NCBI GenBank assembly: GCA_944324965.1
Contig: CALUYH010000002.1
Coordinates: 1 to 64,000 of the forward strand
Origin: Candidatus Avelusimicrobium gallinaceum
GTDB lineage: Bacteria; Elusimicrobiota; Elusimicrobia; Elusimicrobiales; Elusimicrobiaceae
Direction of reading: 5' to 3'
DNA length: 64,000 nt
A model generated the notes under the pieces. It did not search any database. It saw only the letters and a program-made list of their open reading frames with translations, and had not been told where the DNA came from. A program made the translations under genes and the position numbers. Positions 7,745-16,779 of this stretch are shown here, piece after piece; within the stretch, counting starts at the first letter, position 1; each line of letters begins with the position of its first letter.

Positions 7745-8722
7745 ATGAATCGCTCCGACGAACCCATTTTGGAAGTGCGCGACCTGCACATAGAATTTGC
7801 CGGTGAAGACGGCCCCCTGCCGGTGCTTCACGGCCTTTCTTACACCCTGCCCAAAGGGCGCGTGCTGGCCGTGGTGGGGGAATCGGGCAGCGGCAAAACG
7901 GTGCACGCTCTTTCCATTTTGCGCCTGTTGCCGCCCAACGCCCGCATCAGCCAAGGCGAGGTGCGCTATAAAGGCAAAAACCTGGCCACACTCGGGCGCG
8001 AGGAATTGCGCAAAATCCGCGGCAATAAAATTTCCATGATTTTCCAGGACCCGGCCGCCAGTTTGAACCCGGTGCTGACCATCGGCCAACAGTTAACGGA
8101 AACGCTTTTGGCCCACCGCAAAATGTCCAAATCCGCCGCGCGCGCCAAGGCCGTAAAACTGCTTGAAAAAGTGGGTATTGCCGGGGCGGAAAAACGGCTG
8201 AACGAATATCCTTTCCAATTTTCGGGCGGGATGTGCCAGCGGGTGATGATTGCCATGGCGCTTGCCCTGGAGCCCGATGTGCTGGTGGCGGATGAACCCA
8301 CCACCGCGCTGGACGTAACCGTACAAGCCCAGATTTTAAATTTAATCAAACAATTGCAGAAAGCAAGCGGTATGTCGGCCGTGTTTATTACGCACAACCT
8401 GGCCGTGGTGGCCGGGATAGCCGACGATGTTTTGGTGCTCTATGCCGGGATGTGTATGGAATATGCGCCCGCGGCGGAGCTGTTTGAGCACCCGCTTCAT
8501 CCGTATACCCAGGGGTTGTTAAATTCCCTGGCACCCGTGCACGAAAAGGTGGACATTCTGCCCGTGATTACCGGCCACCCGCCGCTGCCGGGCAAACTGC
8601 CGCCCGGCTGCCCGTTTGCGCCGCGCTGCCCGTTTGCCAAAGACAAATGCCGCCAAGTCTGCCCGCCGCTGTTTGAAGAAAACGGCCGCCGCACCCGCTG
8701 CTGGCTGAGGGAGGGAAAATGA
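7745..8722 (+). CDS. Oligopeptide/dipeptide ABC transporter ATPase (OppD/DppD type)
   Basis: A 325-residue ATP-binding subunit. Walker A is GESGSGKT near residues 38-45, the signature motif is FSGGMCQR, Walker B is VLVADEPTTALD, and the switch His follows in FITHNL. The C-terminal oligopeptide-transporter extension with a Cys cluster (CPFAPRCPFAKDKC) is typical of OppD/DppD and may bind an Fe-S cluster. It is the first gene of an operon of five, and its stop overlaps the next start by ATGA. Peptide specificity is inferred from the subfamily and the embedded peptidase gene. Confidence 0.93.
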   Translation: MNRSDEPILEVRDLHIEFAGEDGPLPVLHGLSYTLPKGRVLAVVGESGSGKTVHALSILRLLPPNARISQGEVRYKGKNLATLGREELRKIRGNKISMIFQDPAASLNPVLTIGQQLTETLLAHRKMSKSAARAKAVKLLEKVGIAGAEKRLNEYPFQFSGGMCQRVMIAMALALEPDVLVADEPTTALDVTVQAQILNLIKQLQKASGMSAVFITHNLAVVAGIADDVLVLYAGMCMEYAPAAELFEHPLHPYTQGLLNSLAPVHEKVDILPVITGHPPLPGKLPPGCPFAPRCPFAKDKCRQVCPPLFEENGRRTRCWLREGK

Positions 8723-9711
8723 CCGTCCCCGTGCGTATTGAACATTTATTTAAAACCTACACCCGCCGGCGGCTGCTGGGCAAAAACCTGGAAAAACCCG
8801 TCCTAAAGGACGTGTCTTTGACGCTGGAAGACAACCACGTGCTGGGCCTGGTGGGCGAGTCCGGCTGCGGCAAAAGCACGCTGTGCAAAGTGTTATTAGG
8901 GATAGAAAAACCCACCTCCGGCCTGGTGGAAGTGAACGGCCAAAACGTGCCGACCCTTTCCAAAAGCGAATTTAAAAAATTGCGCCGCGTGTTGCAGGTA
9001 GTGTACCAGGACCCGTATTCCAGCCTGGACCCGCGCATGAACGTGCGCCAGCTTTTAAGCGAACCGCTGGACATCCACAGGCTGAAAAAGGACAAGCAGG
9101 AACGCAAAGCCTTCTTGAAGGAACTGCTGACGGCCGTGGGCCTTTCGGAAAGCCAGCTGGAACGGTACCCGCACGAATTTTCCGGCGGGCAGCGCCAGCG
9201 CATTTGCATTGCGCGCGCGCTGGCCTTAAATCCCCAAATTTTAGTGGCGGACGAGCCCGTTTCCGCGCTGGACGTATCGGTGCAGGCGCAGATTTTAAAT
9301 TTGTTAAAAGAAATTAAAAAATCGCGCCGGCTGTCTATGCTGTTTGTCACGCACGATTTTGCCGTCGCGCGCTTTTTGTGCGACGATATTGCCGTTATGT
9401 ACCGCGGGCGCATTGTGGAACGCGCCCCCGCGGAAGAATTATTCACCAACCCCCAGCACCCGTACACGGAGGCGCTCCTTTCGGCCGTGCCTTCCGTACA
9501 CGCCCCGCGCCGGGCCGTTTTTGCCGGGCAGGAAACGCCCGAAGAACACCCCGAACGCGAAAGCTGGGCCTGCCCTTTTGCCGCGCGGTGCCGCTACGCG
9601 CAGCCCGCGTGCCAAACGCAGCCGTTTGCCTTGCAGGAAGTCGCCCCGCGCCACGCATGCGCGTGCGGCGTGCTGCCGTTTAAAAACCACAAAAGTAAAT
9701 CCGCCGTATAG
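8719..9711 (+). CDS. Oligopeptide/dipeptide ABC transporter ATPase (OppF/DppF type)
   Basis: A 330-residue second ATPase that pairs with the OppD-like subunit. Walker A is GESGCGKST, the signature is FSGGQRQRICIARAL, and Walker B is ILVADEPVSALD, followed by FVTHD. The C-terminal extension again has the Cys-rich CPFAARC motif. The start overlaps the previous stop by four bases. It ends 10 nt before the peptidase gene, whose AGGAG lies across the stop codon. Confidence 0.93.
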   Translation: MTVPVRIEHLFKTYTRRRLLGKNLEKPVLKDVSLTLEDNHVLGLVGESGCGKSTLCKVLLGIEKPTSGLVEVNGQNVPTLSKSEFKKLRRVLQVVYQDPYSSLDPRMNVRQLLSEPLDIHRLKKDKQERKAFLKELLTAVGLSESQLERYPHEFSGGQRQRICIARALALNPQILVADEPVSALDVSVQAQILNLLKEIKKSRRLSMLFVTHDFAVARFLCDDIAVMYRGRIVERAPAEELFTNPQHPYTEALLSAVPSVHAPRRAVFAGQETPEEHPERESWACPFAARCRYAQPACQTQPFALQEVAPRHACACGVLPFKNHKSKSAV

Positions 9712-9721
9712 GAGTGATGGT

Positions 9722-10870
9722 ATGAAACCCGAGGAACAGCGTTTAGTTGATACGTTTTTATCGTTGGTCAAAATAGACAGCGAATCGTTTAACGAAAAAA
9801 ACATCCAGGAATTTTTAGCCGCCCGTTTAAAAGAATTGGGCTGCAAAGTGTATGTGGATAATGCCGGCAAAAAATACAACACCAACGCCAAGGGCAACCT
9901 GATCGGTTATTTCCCCGGGACGGCCAAAAGCCAGCCCGTGGTGCTCAGCTCGCATATGGATACGGTGTCCCCGGGCAAAGGGATTAAACCGGTTGTCAAA
10001 AAAACGCGCATCACGTCGGACGGGACCACCATTTTGGGCGCGGACGACAAAGCCGGCCTGGCCATTATTTTGGAAGTGCTCCGCACGCTTAAAGAACAAA
10101 AAAACCACCTCTATCCGCCGGTGGAAGTCGTGTTCACGCTGACGGAAGAAAACGGAATGATGGGTGCCAAAAATTTGGATTACAAAAAATTAAAAGGCCG
10201 CGAAGGGCTGATTTTGGATAACGAAGAAGTGGAAGAACTGTTGGTGCAGGGCCCGGCCGTAAACACCATTGAAGTGTGGGTGAAAGGCCTGGCGGCGCAC
10301 GCGGGCGTCTGCCCGGAAAAGGGCATTTCCGCCCTGGAAGTGGCGGCCTATGCGCTGGCCCAAATGAAGCTGGGCCGCGTGGACAAAGAAACCGTGGCCA
10401 ACTTTGGTGTGGTGCAGGGCGGACAGGTGACCAACGTGGTGATGGGTGAGCTGTATTTAAAAGGCGAAGCCCGCAGCTTAAACAATGCTAAACTGGCCAA
10501 GCAGACCGCTCACATGAAAGCCTGTTTTGAAAAAGCCGTCAAACACTTTACCAAAAAAATTGACGGCAAAGTCTGCAAACCGCAGGTAAAATTTGTGGCG
10601 GTGCAGCGCTATCCGGCCGTGCACGTGCCCAAAAGCCACCCGATGGTGAAAGCCGTGCTGGCCGCCGGCAAAAAACAAGGGTTAACCATCCGTGCGGTAG
10701 CGTCCGGCGGCGGGTGCGACGCCAACATTTTAAGCGGCTTCGGCTTTACGCTGCCCAACTTGGGCGTAGGCTGCCGCCACTGCCACACGCCGGCGGAAAC
10801 GCTGGAATTAAACGAATTTTTCAAAGCGTTCCAAATCACGCTTGCCGCCGTGCTGGCGTACCGGAAATAG
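9722..10870 (+). CDS. Peptidase T-like M20 family aminopeptidase
   Basis: A 382-residue M20 peptidase close to the PepT/tripeptidase subgroup. Metal and catalytic residues are visible: His78 and Asp80 in SSHMDT, Asp108 in GADDKAG, Glu142/Glu143 in TEENG, and a C-terminal His in the CRHCHTP segment. There is no signal peptide, so it should act in the cytosol. ATG 9722 follows TAGGAGTG. Its place between the ATPase and permease genes suggests that imported peptides are hydrolysed by the operon's own enzyme. Confidence 0.88.
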   Translation: MKPEEQRLVDTFLSLVKIDSESFNEKNIQEFLAARLKELGCKVYVDNAGKKYNTNAKGNLIGYFPGTAKSQPVVLSSHMDTVSPGKGIKPVVKKTRITSDGTTILGADDKAGLAIILEVLRTLKEQKNHLYPPVEVVFTLTEENGMMGAKNLDYKKLKGREGLILDNEEVEELLVQGPAVNTIEVWVKGLAAHAGVCPEKGISALEVAAYALAQMKLGRVDKETVANFGVVQGGQVTNVVMGELYLKGEARSLNNAKLAKQTAHMKACFEKAVKHFTKKIDGKVCKPQVKFVAVQRYPAVHVPKSHPMVKAVLAAGKKQGLTIRAVASGGGCDANILSGFGFTLPNLGVGCRHCHTPAETLELNEFFKAFQITLAAVLAYRK

Positions 10871-10894
10871 CGCTTTAAACGAGGGAAGGACCGT

Positions 10895-11920
10895 ATGGTA
10901 AATTACATTGTAAGAAGGCTTTTGATGCTGCCCCTGGTGGTGCTGGGGGTGACGTTTCTGTTGTTCTTTTTAACCCAGCGTTTAAGCCCCGAAATGCGTG
11001 CCTCCCTGTACGTAAAAGACCCGCGCCAAATGGGCGCGCTGGAAGAAGTCATCCGCGAATACGGCCTGCGCGACAACGTGTTTAAACAATATGGCCGCTG
11101 GCTTAAAAACGTGGCACACGGCGACTTGGGGTACAGCCCCAGCGCCAATATGCCCGTTTCGCAGGCGATTAAGGAATACCTGCCCGCCACCATTCAGCTG
11201 GCGTTTGTAACCATTGTGTTTGTGGTGTTTTTCGGCGTGTGGTTCGGCTGCGGCTCGGCCATACACAAGGACGAGTGGAAAGACATTGTGGCTCGGCTGA
11301 TTTCGGTGGGGGGGTTTTCGTTGCCGATATTTGTGCTGGGGCTTATTTTGCTGATGATTTTTTACGGCCAGCTGGGCTGGTTTGCACCCGGCGGCTATTC
11401 GGTGCAGACGGATGTGCTCATCCACAGCGGGATGTTTAAAACCTACACCGGTTTCCTGCTGATTGACTCGTTGTTAAACGGCAATTTGCGCGTGTTTTGG
11501 GACGTATTATCCCACCTGGTGCTGCCGGCGGTTACGCTGTGTATCGGGTCGTTTGCACTGATGGTGCGCGTGATGCGCTCCAGTATGCTGGAAGAATTGA
11601 ATAAAGATTACGTCCGCACCGCCCGCGCCAAAGGGCTCAACAAATTTCAGGTAGTGTATAAACACGCCGGCAAAAACGCCATCATCCCCGTCATCACGCT
11701 GGCCAGCATTCAGTTCATCCGCCTGCTGGGCGGCACGGTGATTGTGGAAACCATTTTTGACTATCCCGGCATCGGCCGCTTCGGCGTGATTGCCGCCCAA
11801 CAGCTGGACATCGCGGGGATTTTGGGTTTCTCGCTGATGGTGGCGGTGCTGTTTGTGCTGGGCAATTTACTTTCGGACATTTTGTATACCGCGGTGGACC
11901 CGCGTATCCGCTTGGAATAA
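10895..11920 (+). CDS. Oligopeptide/dipeptide ABC transporter permease (OppB/DppB type)
   Basis: A 341-residue inner-membrane permease with an N-terminal membrane helix (about 9-28), a periplasmic loop, five further helices and the binding-protein-dependent transport motif with the EAA loop around EELNKDYVRTARAKG. A GAGGGAAGGA ribosome binding site precedes it. Only one base separates it from the next permease gene. No solute-binding protein gene is found in the operon. Confidence 0.92.
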   Translation: MVNYIVRRLLMLPLVVLGVTFLLFFLTQRLSPEMRASLYVKDPRQMGALEEVIREYGLRDNVFKQYGRWLKNVAHGDLGYSPSANMPVSQAIKEYLPATIQLAFVTIVFVVFFGVWFGCGSAIHKDEWKDIVARLISVGGFSLPIFVLGLILLMIFYGQLGWFAPGGYSVQTDVLIHSGMFKTYTGFLLIDSLLNGNLRVFWDVLSHLVLPAVTLCIGSFALMVRVMRSSMLEELNKDYVRTARAKGLNKFQVVYKHAGKNAIIPVITLASIQFIRLLGGTVIVETIFDYPGIGRFGVIAAQQLDIAGILGFSLMVAVLFVLGNLLSDILYTAVDPRIRLE

Positions 11921-11921
11921 T

Positions 11922-12797
11922 ATGATCAACGACCGCATTTTAAAACGTATCTATACCAATAAAACCTCCCTGTTCGGGCTGGTGATTGTGGTGTTTTTCC
12001 TGTTAGTGGCGCTGTTTGCCCCGGTGCTGGCGCCGGTGGAAAACCCCAACAACGCTTACCAACTGCCGCAGAAAAGCTACCAAATTGCGCCGCAGCCGCC
12101 GTCGGCCGAAAACTGGTTCGGCACTACCGAGCAGCAGTACGATTTGTACTACGGCGTGGTGTGGGGCACGCGGCTGGCGTTTAAAATCGGGCTGACGGTG
12201 ACGTTTTTTGCCTTTTTAATCGGTCTGTTGGTGGGCGGCGCGGCGGCGTATTTCGGCGGGAAAACGGACGAAATTTTAATGCGCCTGACGGACGTGGTGT
12301 TTGCGGTGCCGTCTTTGGTGCTGGCCATGGTGATTGCCGCCATGCTGGGGCCGGACATCAAAAATATGATGATTGCCCTGACGGCGGTGGCCTGGCCGTC
12401 GTACGCGCGGTTGGTGCGCGGGGATATTTTGTCGGTCAAACAGCGCGACTATGTAACCGCCGCCCGCACCTTGGGCGCGCGCGGTCCGCGCGTGTTGCTG
12501 CGCCACATTTTGCCTAACGCCATTTATCCGTCCGTCGTCGTGGCCAGTTTGGATATCGGCTACGTGGTGCTTACGGCGGCTTCGCTGTCGTTTTTGGGGT
12601 TGGGCGCACAACCCGGCACGGCCGATTGGGGCCAGCTGATTGCCATGGCGCGCAACTGGGTGCTGGGCACGCCGGGCCACCCGTTTGCGTATTGGTACAC
12701 GGTGGTGGCGCCGGGCGGAGCGATTTTTATGTTTGTGCTGGGCTGGAACTTGCTGGGGGATGCGTTTAGGGATATTTTGGACCCCAGGCAAGCCTAA
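11922..12797 (+). CDS. Oligopeptide/dipeptide ABC transporter permease (OppC/DppC type)
   Basis: A 291-residue inner-membrane permease partner of the OppB-like subunit. It has an N-terminal helix (about 18-38), the OppC-type extracytoplasmic segment, and the EAA-type loop in KQRDYVTAARTLGARGPRVLLRH. ATG 11922 directly follows the upstream stop (TAATATG), so translation is coupled. A longer reading from upstream overlaps the OppB-like gene and is not needed. The operon seems to end here without an obvious hairpin. Confidence 0.92.
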   Translation: MINDRILKRIYTNKTSLFGLVIVVFFLLVALFAPVLAPVENPNNAYQLPQKSYQIAPQPPSAENWFGTTEQQYDLYYGVVWGTRLAFKIGLTVTFFAFLIGLLVGGAAAYFGGKTDEILMRLTDVVFAVPSLVLAMVIAAMLGPDIKNMMIALTAVAWPSYARLVRGDILSVKQRDYVTAARTLGARGPRVLLRHILPNAIYPSVVVASLDIGYVVLTAASLSFLGLGAQPGTADWGQLIAMARNWVLGTPGHPFAYWYTVVAPGGAIFMFVLGWNLLGDAFRDILDPRQA

Positions 12798-12804
12798 ATT
12801 TTAC

Positions 12805-12810
12805 TACAAT
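12805..12810 (+). promoter_or_regulatory. -10 element of the acyl-CoA ligase gene
   Basis: TACAAT preceded by TTTTAC, about 30 nt before the ATG. A leader with an AAGGGG ribosome binding site follows. Confidence 0.45.
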
Positions 12811-12841
12811 AAAAAAAACGACCATATATTAAGGGGTGCTT

Positions 12842-14461
12842 ATGATTCGCCGCAAAGATTTGTATACCGCTTTATCCGACAGTGCTTTCCGCTTTCCCGA
12901 CAAAATTGCGTTGGTGGAGGCGAGCACCGGCAAAAAGGTATCCTACCACGAACTGTTAATGCAGGTGGACCGCGCCGCCGATATGTTTTTTGAGCACGGC
13001 ATCCGCAAAGGGGACCGCGTGGCCGTGGCCCACCGCAACGCCATTGATACGGTGGTGGCCAACTTCGGGCTGTACAAATTGGGCGCGGTGTGTATTCCGA
13101 TGAACTTTATGGTCACCAAGCCCGAAGAAATTGAATATATTTTAAACAACGCGGGCGTAAAGGCGGTGGTCACGCAGGCCGAGTTTATCCGCCATTACGT
13201 AAAATGCCTGCCGCATATGCCCACGGTGCAGTACGTGTTTTCCACCGACGAAATCCCCGCTTCCGTGGCCGGGGACCCCAAAATCCAGCTTTTCTGGCAG
13301 GAAATTGAAAAATCCACCGTGCACGAGGAAACTTCTTCCGCGTGTGCCACGTTGGACGATTTGGCCTTTATTCTCTACACCTCCGGCACCACCGGCCTGC
13401 CCAAAGGAGCCATGCTCACGCACGGCAATTTGGCTTCCAACGTGATTTCCTGCGCGCAGATTTTTAAAATTACCGACGACGATTGCTTTCTGTGCCTGCT
13501 GCCGATGTTCCACTCCTTTGCGTGGACAACGTGCGTGGTCATTCCGATGTATTTAAATTTAAAAGTCGTCATCGTGGCCAACATTATGCCGGCCAGCAAG
13601 TGGCTGGGCGCGATGGGGGCCGAAAAAGTGACTGTTATTCTGGCCGTCCCGCAAATTTACGCCGTGCTTTCCAAAGAAGCCAAAGGCTTAAAACAGCTGT
13701 ACCTGCGCTTTTGGCCGTTTAAAAGCGTGCGGTTTGCCGTGTCCGGCGCCGCGCCGCTGACGCAGGAAATCAAGGACCGGTTTGAACAAAAAATCGGCGT
13801 GCCGATTTTGGAAGGCTACGGCCTGACCGAAACCAGCCCGGTGGTGAGCGTGAATACCGAAGAACTGCAAAAAATCAAATCGGTGGGGCCGGCTATTCCG
13901 GCCGTCAACACCATTGTGCTGGACGACGACGGCAACGAAGTGCCCCGCAACCACGAAGGCGAACTGTGCGTGAAAGGGCCCAACGTGTTCCGCGGGTACT
14001 GGGGTAACGAAAAAGCCACGCGCGACGCATTCACCGAGGACGGCTGGTTTAAAACCGGCGACATCGTGGAAGTGGACGACGACGGATTTATCTTCATCAA
14101 AGACCGCAAGAAAGATATGATTATCATCAAGGGGTTAAAAGTCTTTTCCGCCCAGGTGGAAGCTATTATTTGCGAACACCCGGGCATTGAAGAATGCGCC
14201 ATCATCGGCGTGCCGGACGGCCGCGGCGGCGAATTTGTAAAGCTCTACGCCGTCAAAAAAGAAGGCGCGGAAATTGACCCCAACGAATTTCGGAAATTCT
14301 TAAAAACCCACCTGGACAACTACAAACGTCCGCGCGATTTTGAGTTTGTGGAATCGCTGCCCAAAAACACCTTGCGCAAAGTGTTAAAACGCGAACTGCG
14401 CAAAGACGCCGTGGCCAAACTGGCGGCTCGCGGGGCGGCGGCGGAGGAACACGTTGCTTGA
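12842..14461 (+). CDS. AMP-dependent synthetase/ligase, long-chain acyl-CoA ligase type
   Basis: A 539-residue adenylate-forming enzyme that activates a carboxylic acid, most likely a fatty acid, with ATP and joins it to CoA. The P-loop-like motif LYTSGTTGLPKG, the YGLTETSP motif, the TGD motif (FKTGDIVEVDDDG), the hinge DRKKDMI and the C-terminal catalytic Lys in PKNTLRKVLKREL are all visible. ATG 12842 has AAGGGG upstream; a GTG two codons earlier is less likely. The stop codon overlaps the start of the CCA-adding enzyme gene by 8 nt. Exact substrate is unknown. Confidence 0.9.
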   Translation: MIRRKDLYTALSDSAFRFPDKIALVEASTGKKVSYHELLMQVDRAADMFFEHGIRKGDRVAVAHRNAIDTVVANFGLYKLGAVCIPMNFMVTKPEEIEYILNNAGVKAVVTQAEFIRHYVKCLPHMPTVQYVFSTDEIPASVAGDPKIQLFWQEIEKSTVHEETSSACATLDDLAFILYTSGTTGLPKGAMLTHGNLASNVISCAQIFKITDDDCFLCLLPMFHSFAWTTCVVIPMYLNLKVVIVANIMPASKWLGAMGAEKVTVILAVPQIYAVLSKEAKGLKQLYLRFWPFKSVRFAVSGAAPLTQEIKDRFEQKIGVPILEGYGLTETSPVVSVNTEELQKIKSVGPAIPAVNTIVLDDDGNEVPRNHEGELCVKGPNVFRGYWGNEKATRDAFTEDGWFKTGDIVEVDDDGFIFIKDRKKDMIIIKGLKVFSAQVEAIICEHPGIEECAIIGVPDGRGGEFVKLYAVKKEGAEIDPNEFRKFLKTHLDNYKRPRDFEFVESLPKNTLRKVLKRELRKDAVAKLAARGAAAEEHVA

Positions 14462-15956
14462 TTTGGCGCGCGTGCTGCGGGAAGTTGTCCCGCAGGCACA
14501 TTATGTGGGGGGCATCGTACGCAACAGCCTGTTGCGCAGGCCGTCGTCGGATTTAGACATCACCCTGCCACTTGCGGACGTACGCCGTGCCGCGCAGGAG
14601 CTGGGCCGGCGCCTAAAGGCCGCCGTGTTTGAAATGGATCCCGAGCTGGGCGTGTGGCGCCTGGTTACCCACAAAGACAAAATCCAAATTGATTTGACCG
14701 CCTACCAAGGCAAAAATTTAAAGGCCGACCTGCTGCGGCGCGATTTTACCGTCAACGCGCTGGCCTACCCCGTGTCGGCCCTGCCGCAAATTGTGGTCAC
14801 GCCGCGCAAAAACGATACGGCGCACCTGATACTGAAAAGACTCCAAAAAAAGTGGATGGTAGACGAAACTTCCGGCCTGGCGGATTTGTCCGCCAAGGTG
14901 ATTGACCGCACCGGCCCGCGTGTATTTAAGGACGACCCGTTGCGGATGCTGCGGGCGTTCCGCTCGGCGGCGGAATTGGGCTTTTCCATTTCCGCGCGCA
15001 CGCTGGCGCAAATTAAAAAGGACCACGCGCTCATCGTCCGCTCGGCGGGCGAACGCGTGCACGAAGAGCTGGACCGTTTGTTTGCCACCTCCCACGCGTA
15101 CGAAAACCTGGTTTTGATGGATAAATGCAGCCTCCTGACGGCGCTGTTCCCGGAGTTGGAACCCCAGCGCACCTGCGCCGAAGTGTATTACGGAAAAGGC
15201 GGCGTGTTCACACACACGCTGGCCGTGTTTAAGCGGATGGAGTATTTGCTGGACCACCTGCCCCAAGCATTTGCCAAATACGCCAAAAAGTTGGCGCCGT
15301 ACGCACAGAATAAACCGCTGTATAAAATGGCCGCCCTGCTGCACGACGTAGCCAAACCCGCCACCGCCAAAGTGATGGGGGACCGGCTGCGGTTTTTCTA
15401 TCACGAAGAAAAAGGCGCCAAAATGGCCAAAACCATTCTGGAACGGCTGCATTACAGCCGGGCCGACATCCGCCTGATTTGCGCGATGATTGGCGAGCAT
15501 TTGCGCCCGTCCAACCTGGCCAGCAACGACGTGATTACCGACCGCGGGGCCTATCATTTCTTTCGCGATTTGGGCGACGCCGCCGTGCCGATGCTTTTAT
15601 TGTGCTGGGCCGATTACGCCAGCTACGTTACCGACGCACAGCTAAAGCGCATTATGCCCAAAAGCGGACTTCAAATGATGACGCTGGCCCAGGCGCAAAA
15701 AACGGCCAACATCGGCAAAACATTACGTCATATGCAGGTGCTGAACCTGCTGTTTAAGAAATTTTTTGATACGCCCAAAAAAGTCCAGCCCGTGCGCTTA
15801 ATTACCGGGCGGGACGTGATGGACGCTTTATCCCTGCCGCCCAGCCCCAAAATCGGCGAGATTTTGGAAGCCGTCGCCGTGGCCCAGGTGGAAGGAAAAA
15901 TCTCCTCCAAGGAAGAAGCCCTGGCCTTCCTGCACACGTTGCCGAAGCATAACTGA
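14454..15956 (+). CDS. cca: CCA-adding enzyme / tRNA nucleotidyltransferase with HD domain
   Basis: A 500-residue class II nucleotidyltransferase. The N-terminal polymerase domain has GGIVRN (residues 19-24, where GGxVRD is usual) and the metal aspartates Asp33 and Asp35 in SSDLDI, then RRDFTVNAL and the nucleotide-binding DPLRMLRAFR. An HD phosphohydrolase-like domain (LLHDVAKP) follows. The start is TTG 14454, with GGAGGA upstream and overlap with the previous gene. It repairs or adds the 3' CCA of tRNAs. The tRNA-Gly gene just downstream has no encoded CCA. A poly(A) polymerase role cannot be excluded. Confidence 0.85.
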   Translation: MLDLARVLREVVPQAHYVGGIVRNSLLRRPSSDLDITLPLADVRRAAQELGRRLKAAVFEMDPELGVWRLVTHKDKIQIDLTAYQGKNLKADLLRRDFTVNALAYPVSALPQIVVTPRKNDTAHLILKRLQKKWMVDETSGLADLSAKVIDRTGPRVFKDDPLRMLRAFRSAAELGFSISARTLAQIKKDHALIVRSAGERVHEELDRLFATSHAYENLVLMDKCSLLTALFPELEPQRTCAEVYYGKGGVFTHTLAVFKRMEYLLDHLPQAFAKYAKKLAPYAQNKPLYKMAALLHDVAKPATAKVMGDRLRFFYHEEKGAKMAKTILERLHYSRADIRLICAMIGEHLRPSNLASNDVITDRGAYHFFRDLGDAAVPMLLLCWADYASYVTDAQLKRIMPKSGLQMMTLAQAQKTANIGKTLRHMQVLNLLFKKFFDTPKKVQPVRLITGRDVMDALSLPPSPKIGEILEAVAVAQVEGKISSKEEALAFLHTLPKHN

Positions 15957-15990
15957 TTTTGCAAAACCTATGTACAGACGGGCAAAACTT

Positions 15991-15999
15991 TGCTAGAAT
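15991..15999 (+). promoter_or_regulatory. Extended -10 promoter of tRNA-Gly
   Basis: TG-C-TAGAAT ends about 21 nt before the mature tRNA. This is the TTTGCTANAAT form seen repeatedly in the window. Confidence 0.5.
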
Positions 16000-16020
16000 A
16001 ATAACAACAAACCGTTTTAT

Positions 16021-16091
16021 GCGGGCGTGGTTCAATGGTAGAATGGAAGCTTCCCAAGCTTTAGACGAGGGTTCGATTCCCTTCGCCCGCT
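16021..16091 (+). tRNA. tRNA-Gly (anticodon CCC)
   Basis: A full cloverleaf. The acceptor stem GCGGGCG/CGCCCGC, D-arm GTTC/GAAT, anticodon stem GAAGC/GCTTT with loop TTCCCAA, and T-arm GAGGG-TTCGATT-CCCTT are all present, with discriminator U. It reads GGG codons. No CCA is encoded; the acceptor stem runs straight into a run of seven T. The next start codon is only 20 nt downstream. Confidence 0.97.
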
Positions 16092-16111
16092 TTTTTTAAT
16101 CAGGGACAATT

Positions 16112-16732
16112 ATGGAAAACGAAAACCTGGATTTGGATGTAAAACCGGCCGGCAATAAGGATTTGTGGCTGTTTTTAATTATTGTAGATATCATTTTCTT
16201 GTGTGTGTTTGGGTTTTTTATCTACAAGCATTTTTCCGCGCGGTTGTTTGAAACGCCCGCGCCGGCGGCGTCCGAACAGACCGAAACCGTAGACGTTCCC
16301 GAAATTACGGAAACCGACCTGGTGGTAAGCCAGGAACCGATTGTGGTGGATTCCGTGGCGGCGGCCCCCGTGGCCGACAAAACGGCCCCCGCGCCGGAAC
16401 CGGCCAAAACGGAAGAAGTAAAACCGGCCGAAACCACACCTGCCGTTGCGGCGCAGCCCGAAAAGAAGGAAAGCGTTATCATCAAGGTAAACCCCAAGAG
16501 CAAATACCGCCGGGTGACGTTCCGCTGGTTTGGTGAAGGCAAAAAAGTGTCCATCGTCAGCGGTTTTACGATGGCCAAACCCCAAGCGCTTAAAAAACGC
16601 GGTGACTATTGGGAAACCACCCTTTCCATCGCGCCGGGCACGTACAAATTCCTGTATATCGTAGACGGGAAAAACACGCTGGACCCGTACAGCGAGGAAA
16701 AGGACGGGCGCTCGCTCATCGTGATTGAATAG
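16112..16732 (+). CDS. Membrane-anchored protein with AMPK-type glycogen-binding domain
   Basis: A 206-residue protein with three parts. There is a short acidic N-terminus, one transmembrane helix at about 18-39, a long Pro/Ala/Glu-rich linker (about 45-127), and a C-terminal early-set domain resembling the AMPK beta/CBM48 glycogen-binding module (FRWFGEGKKVSIVSGF, then GTYKFLYIVDG and the final LIVIE strand). The N-terminus lacks a cleavage site, so the linker and domain probably project into the periplasm or stay cytosolic depending on topology. A CAGGGA ribosome binding site lies between tRNA-Gly and the ATG. Ligand binding is inferred from fold only. Confidence 0.75.
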   Translation: MENENLDLDVKPAGNKDLWLFLIIVDIIFLCVFGFFIYKHFSARLFETPAPAASEQTETVDVPEITETDLVVSQEPIVVDSVAAAPVADKTAPAPEPAKTEEVKPAETTPAVAAQPEKKESVIIKVNPKSKYRRVTFRWFGEGKKVSIVSGFTMAKPQALKKRGDYWETTLSIAPGTYKFLYIVDGKNTLDPYSEEKDGRSLIVIE

Positions 16733-16747
16733 TTTTTGGAAATCTTT

Positions 16748-16779
16748 AAAATCCCCCGGTTTACACCGGGGGATTTTTT
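16748..16779 (+). terminator. Terminator of the glycogen-binding-domain gene
   Basis: ATCCCCCGGT pairs with ACCGGGGGAT, followed by six T. Confidence 0.93.
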
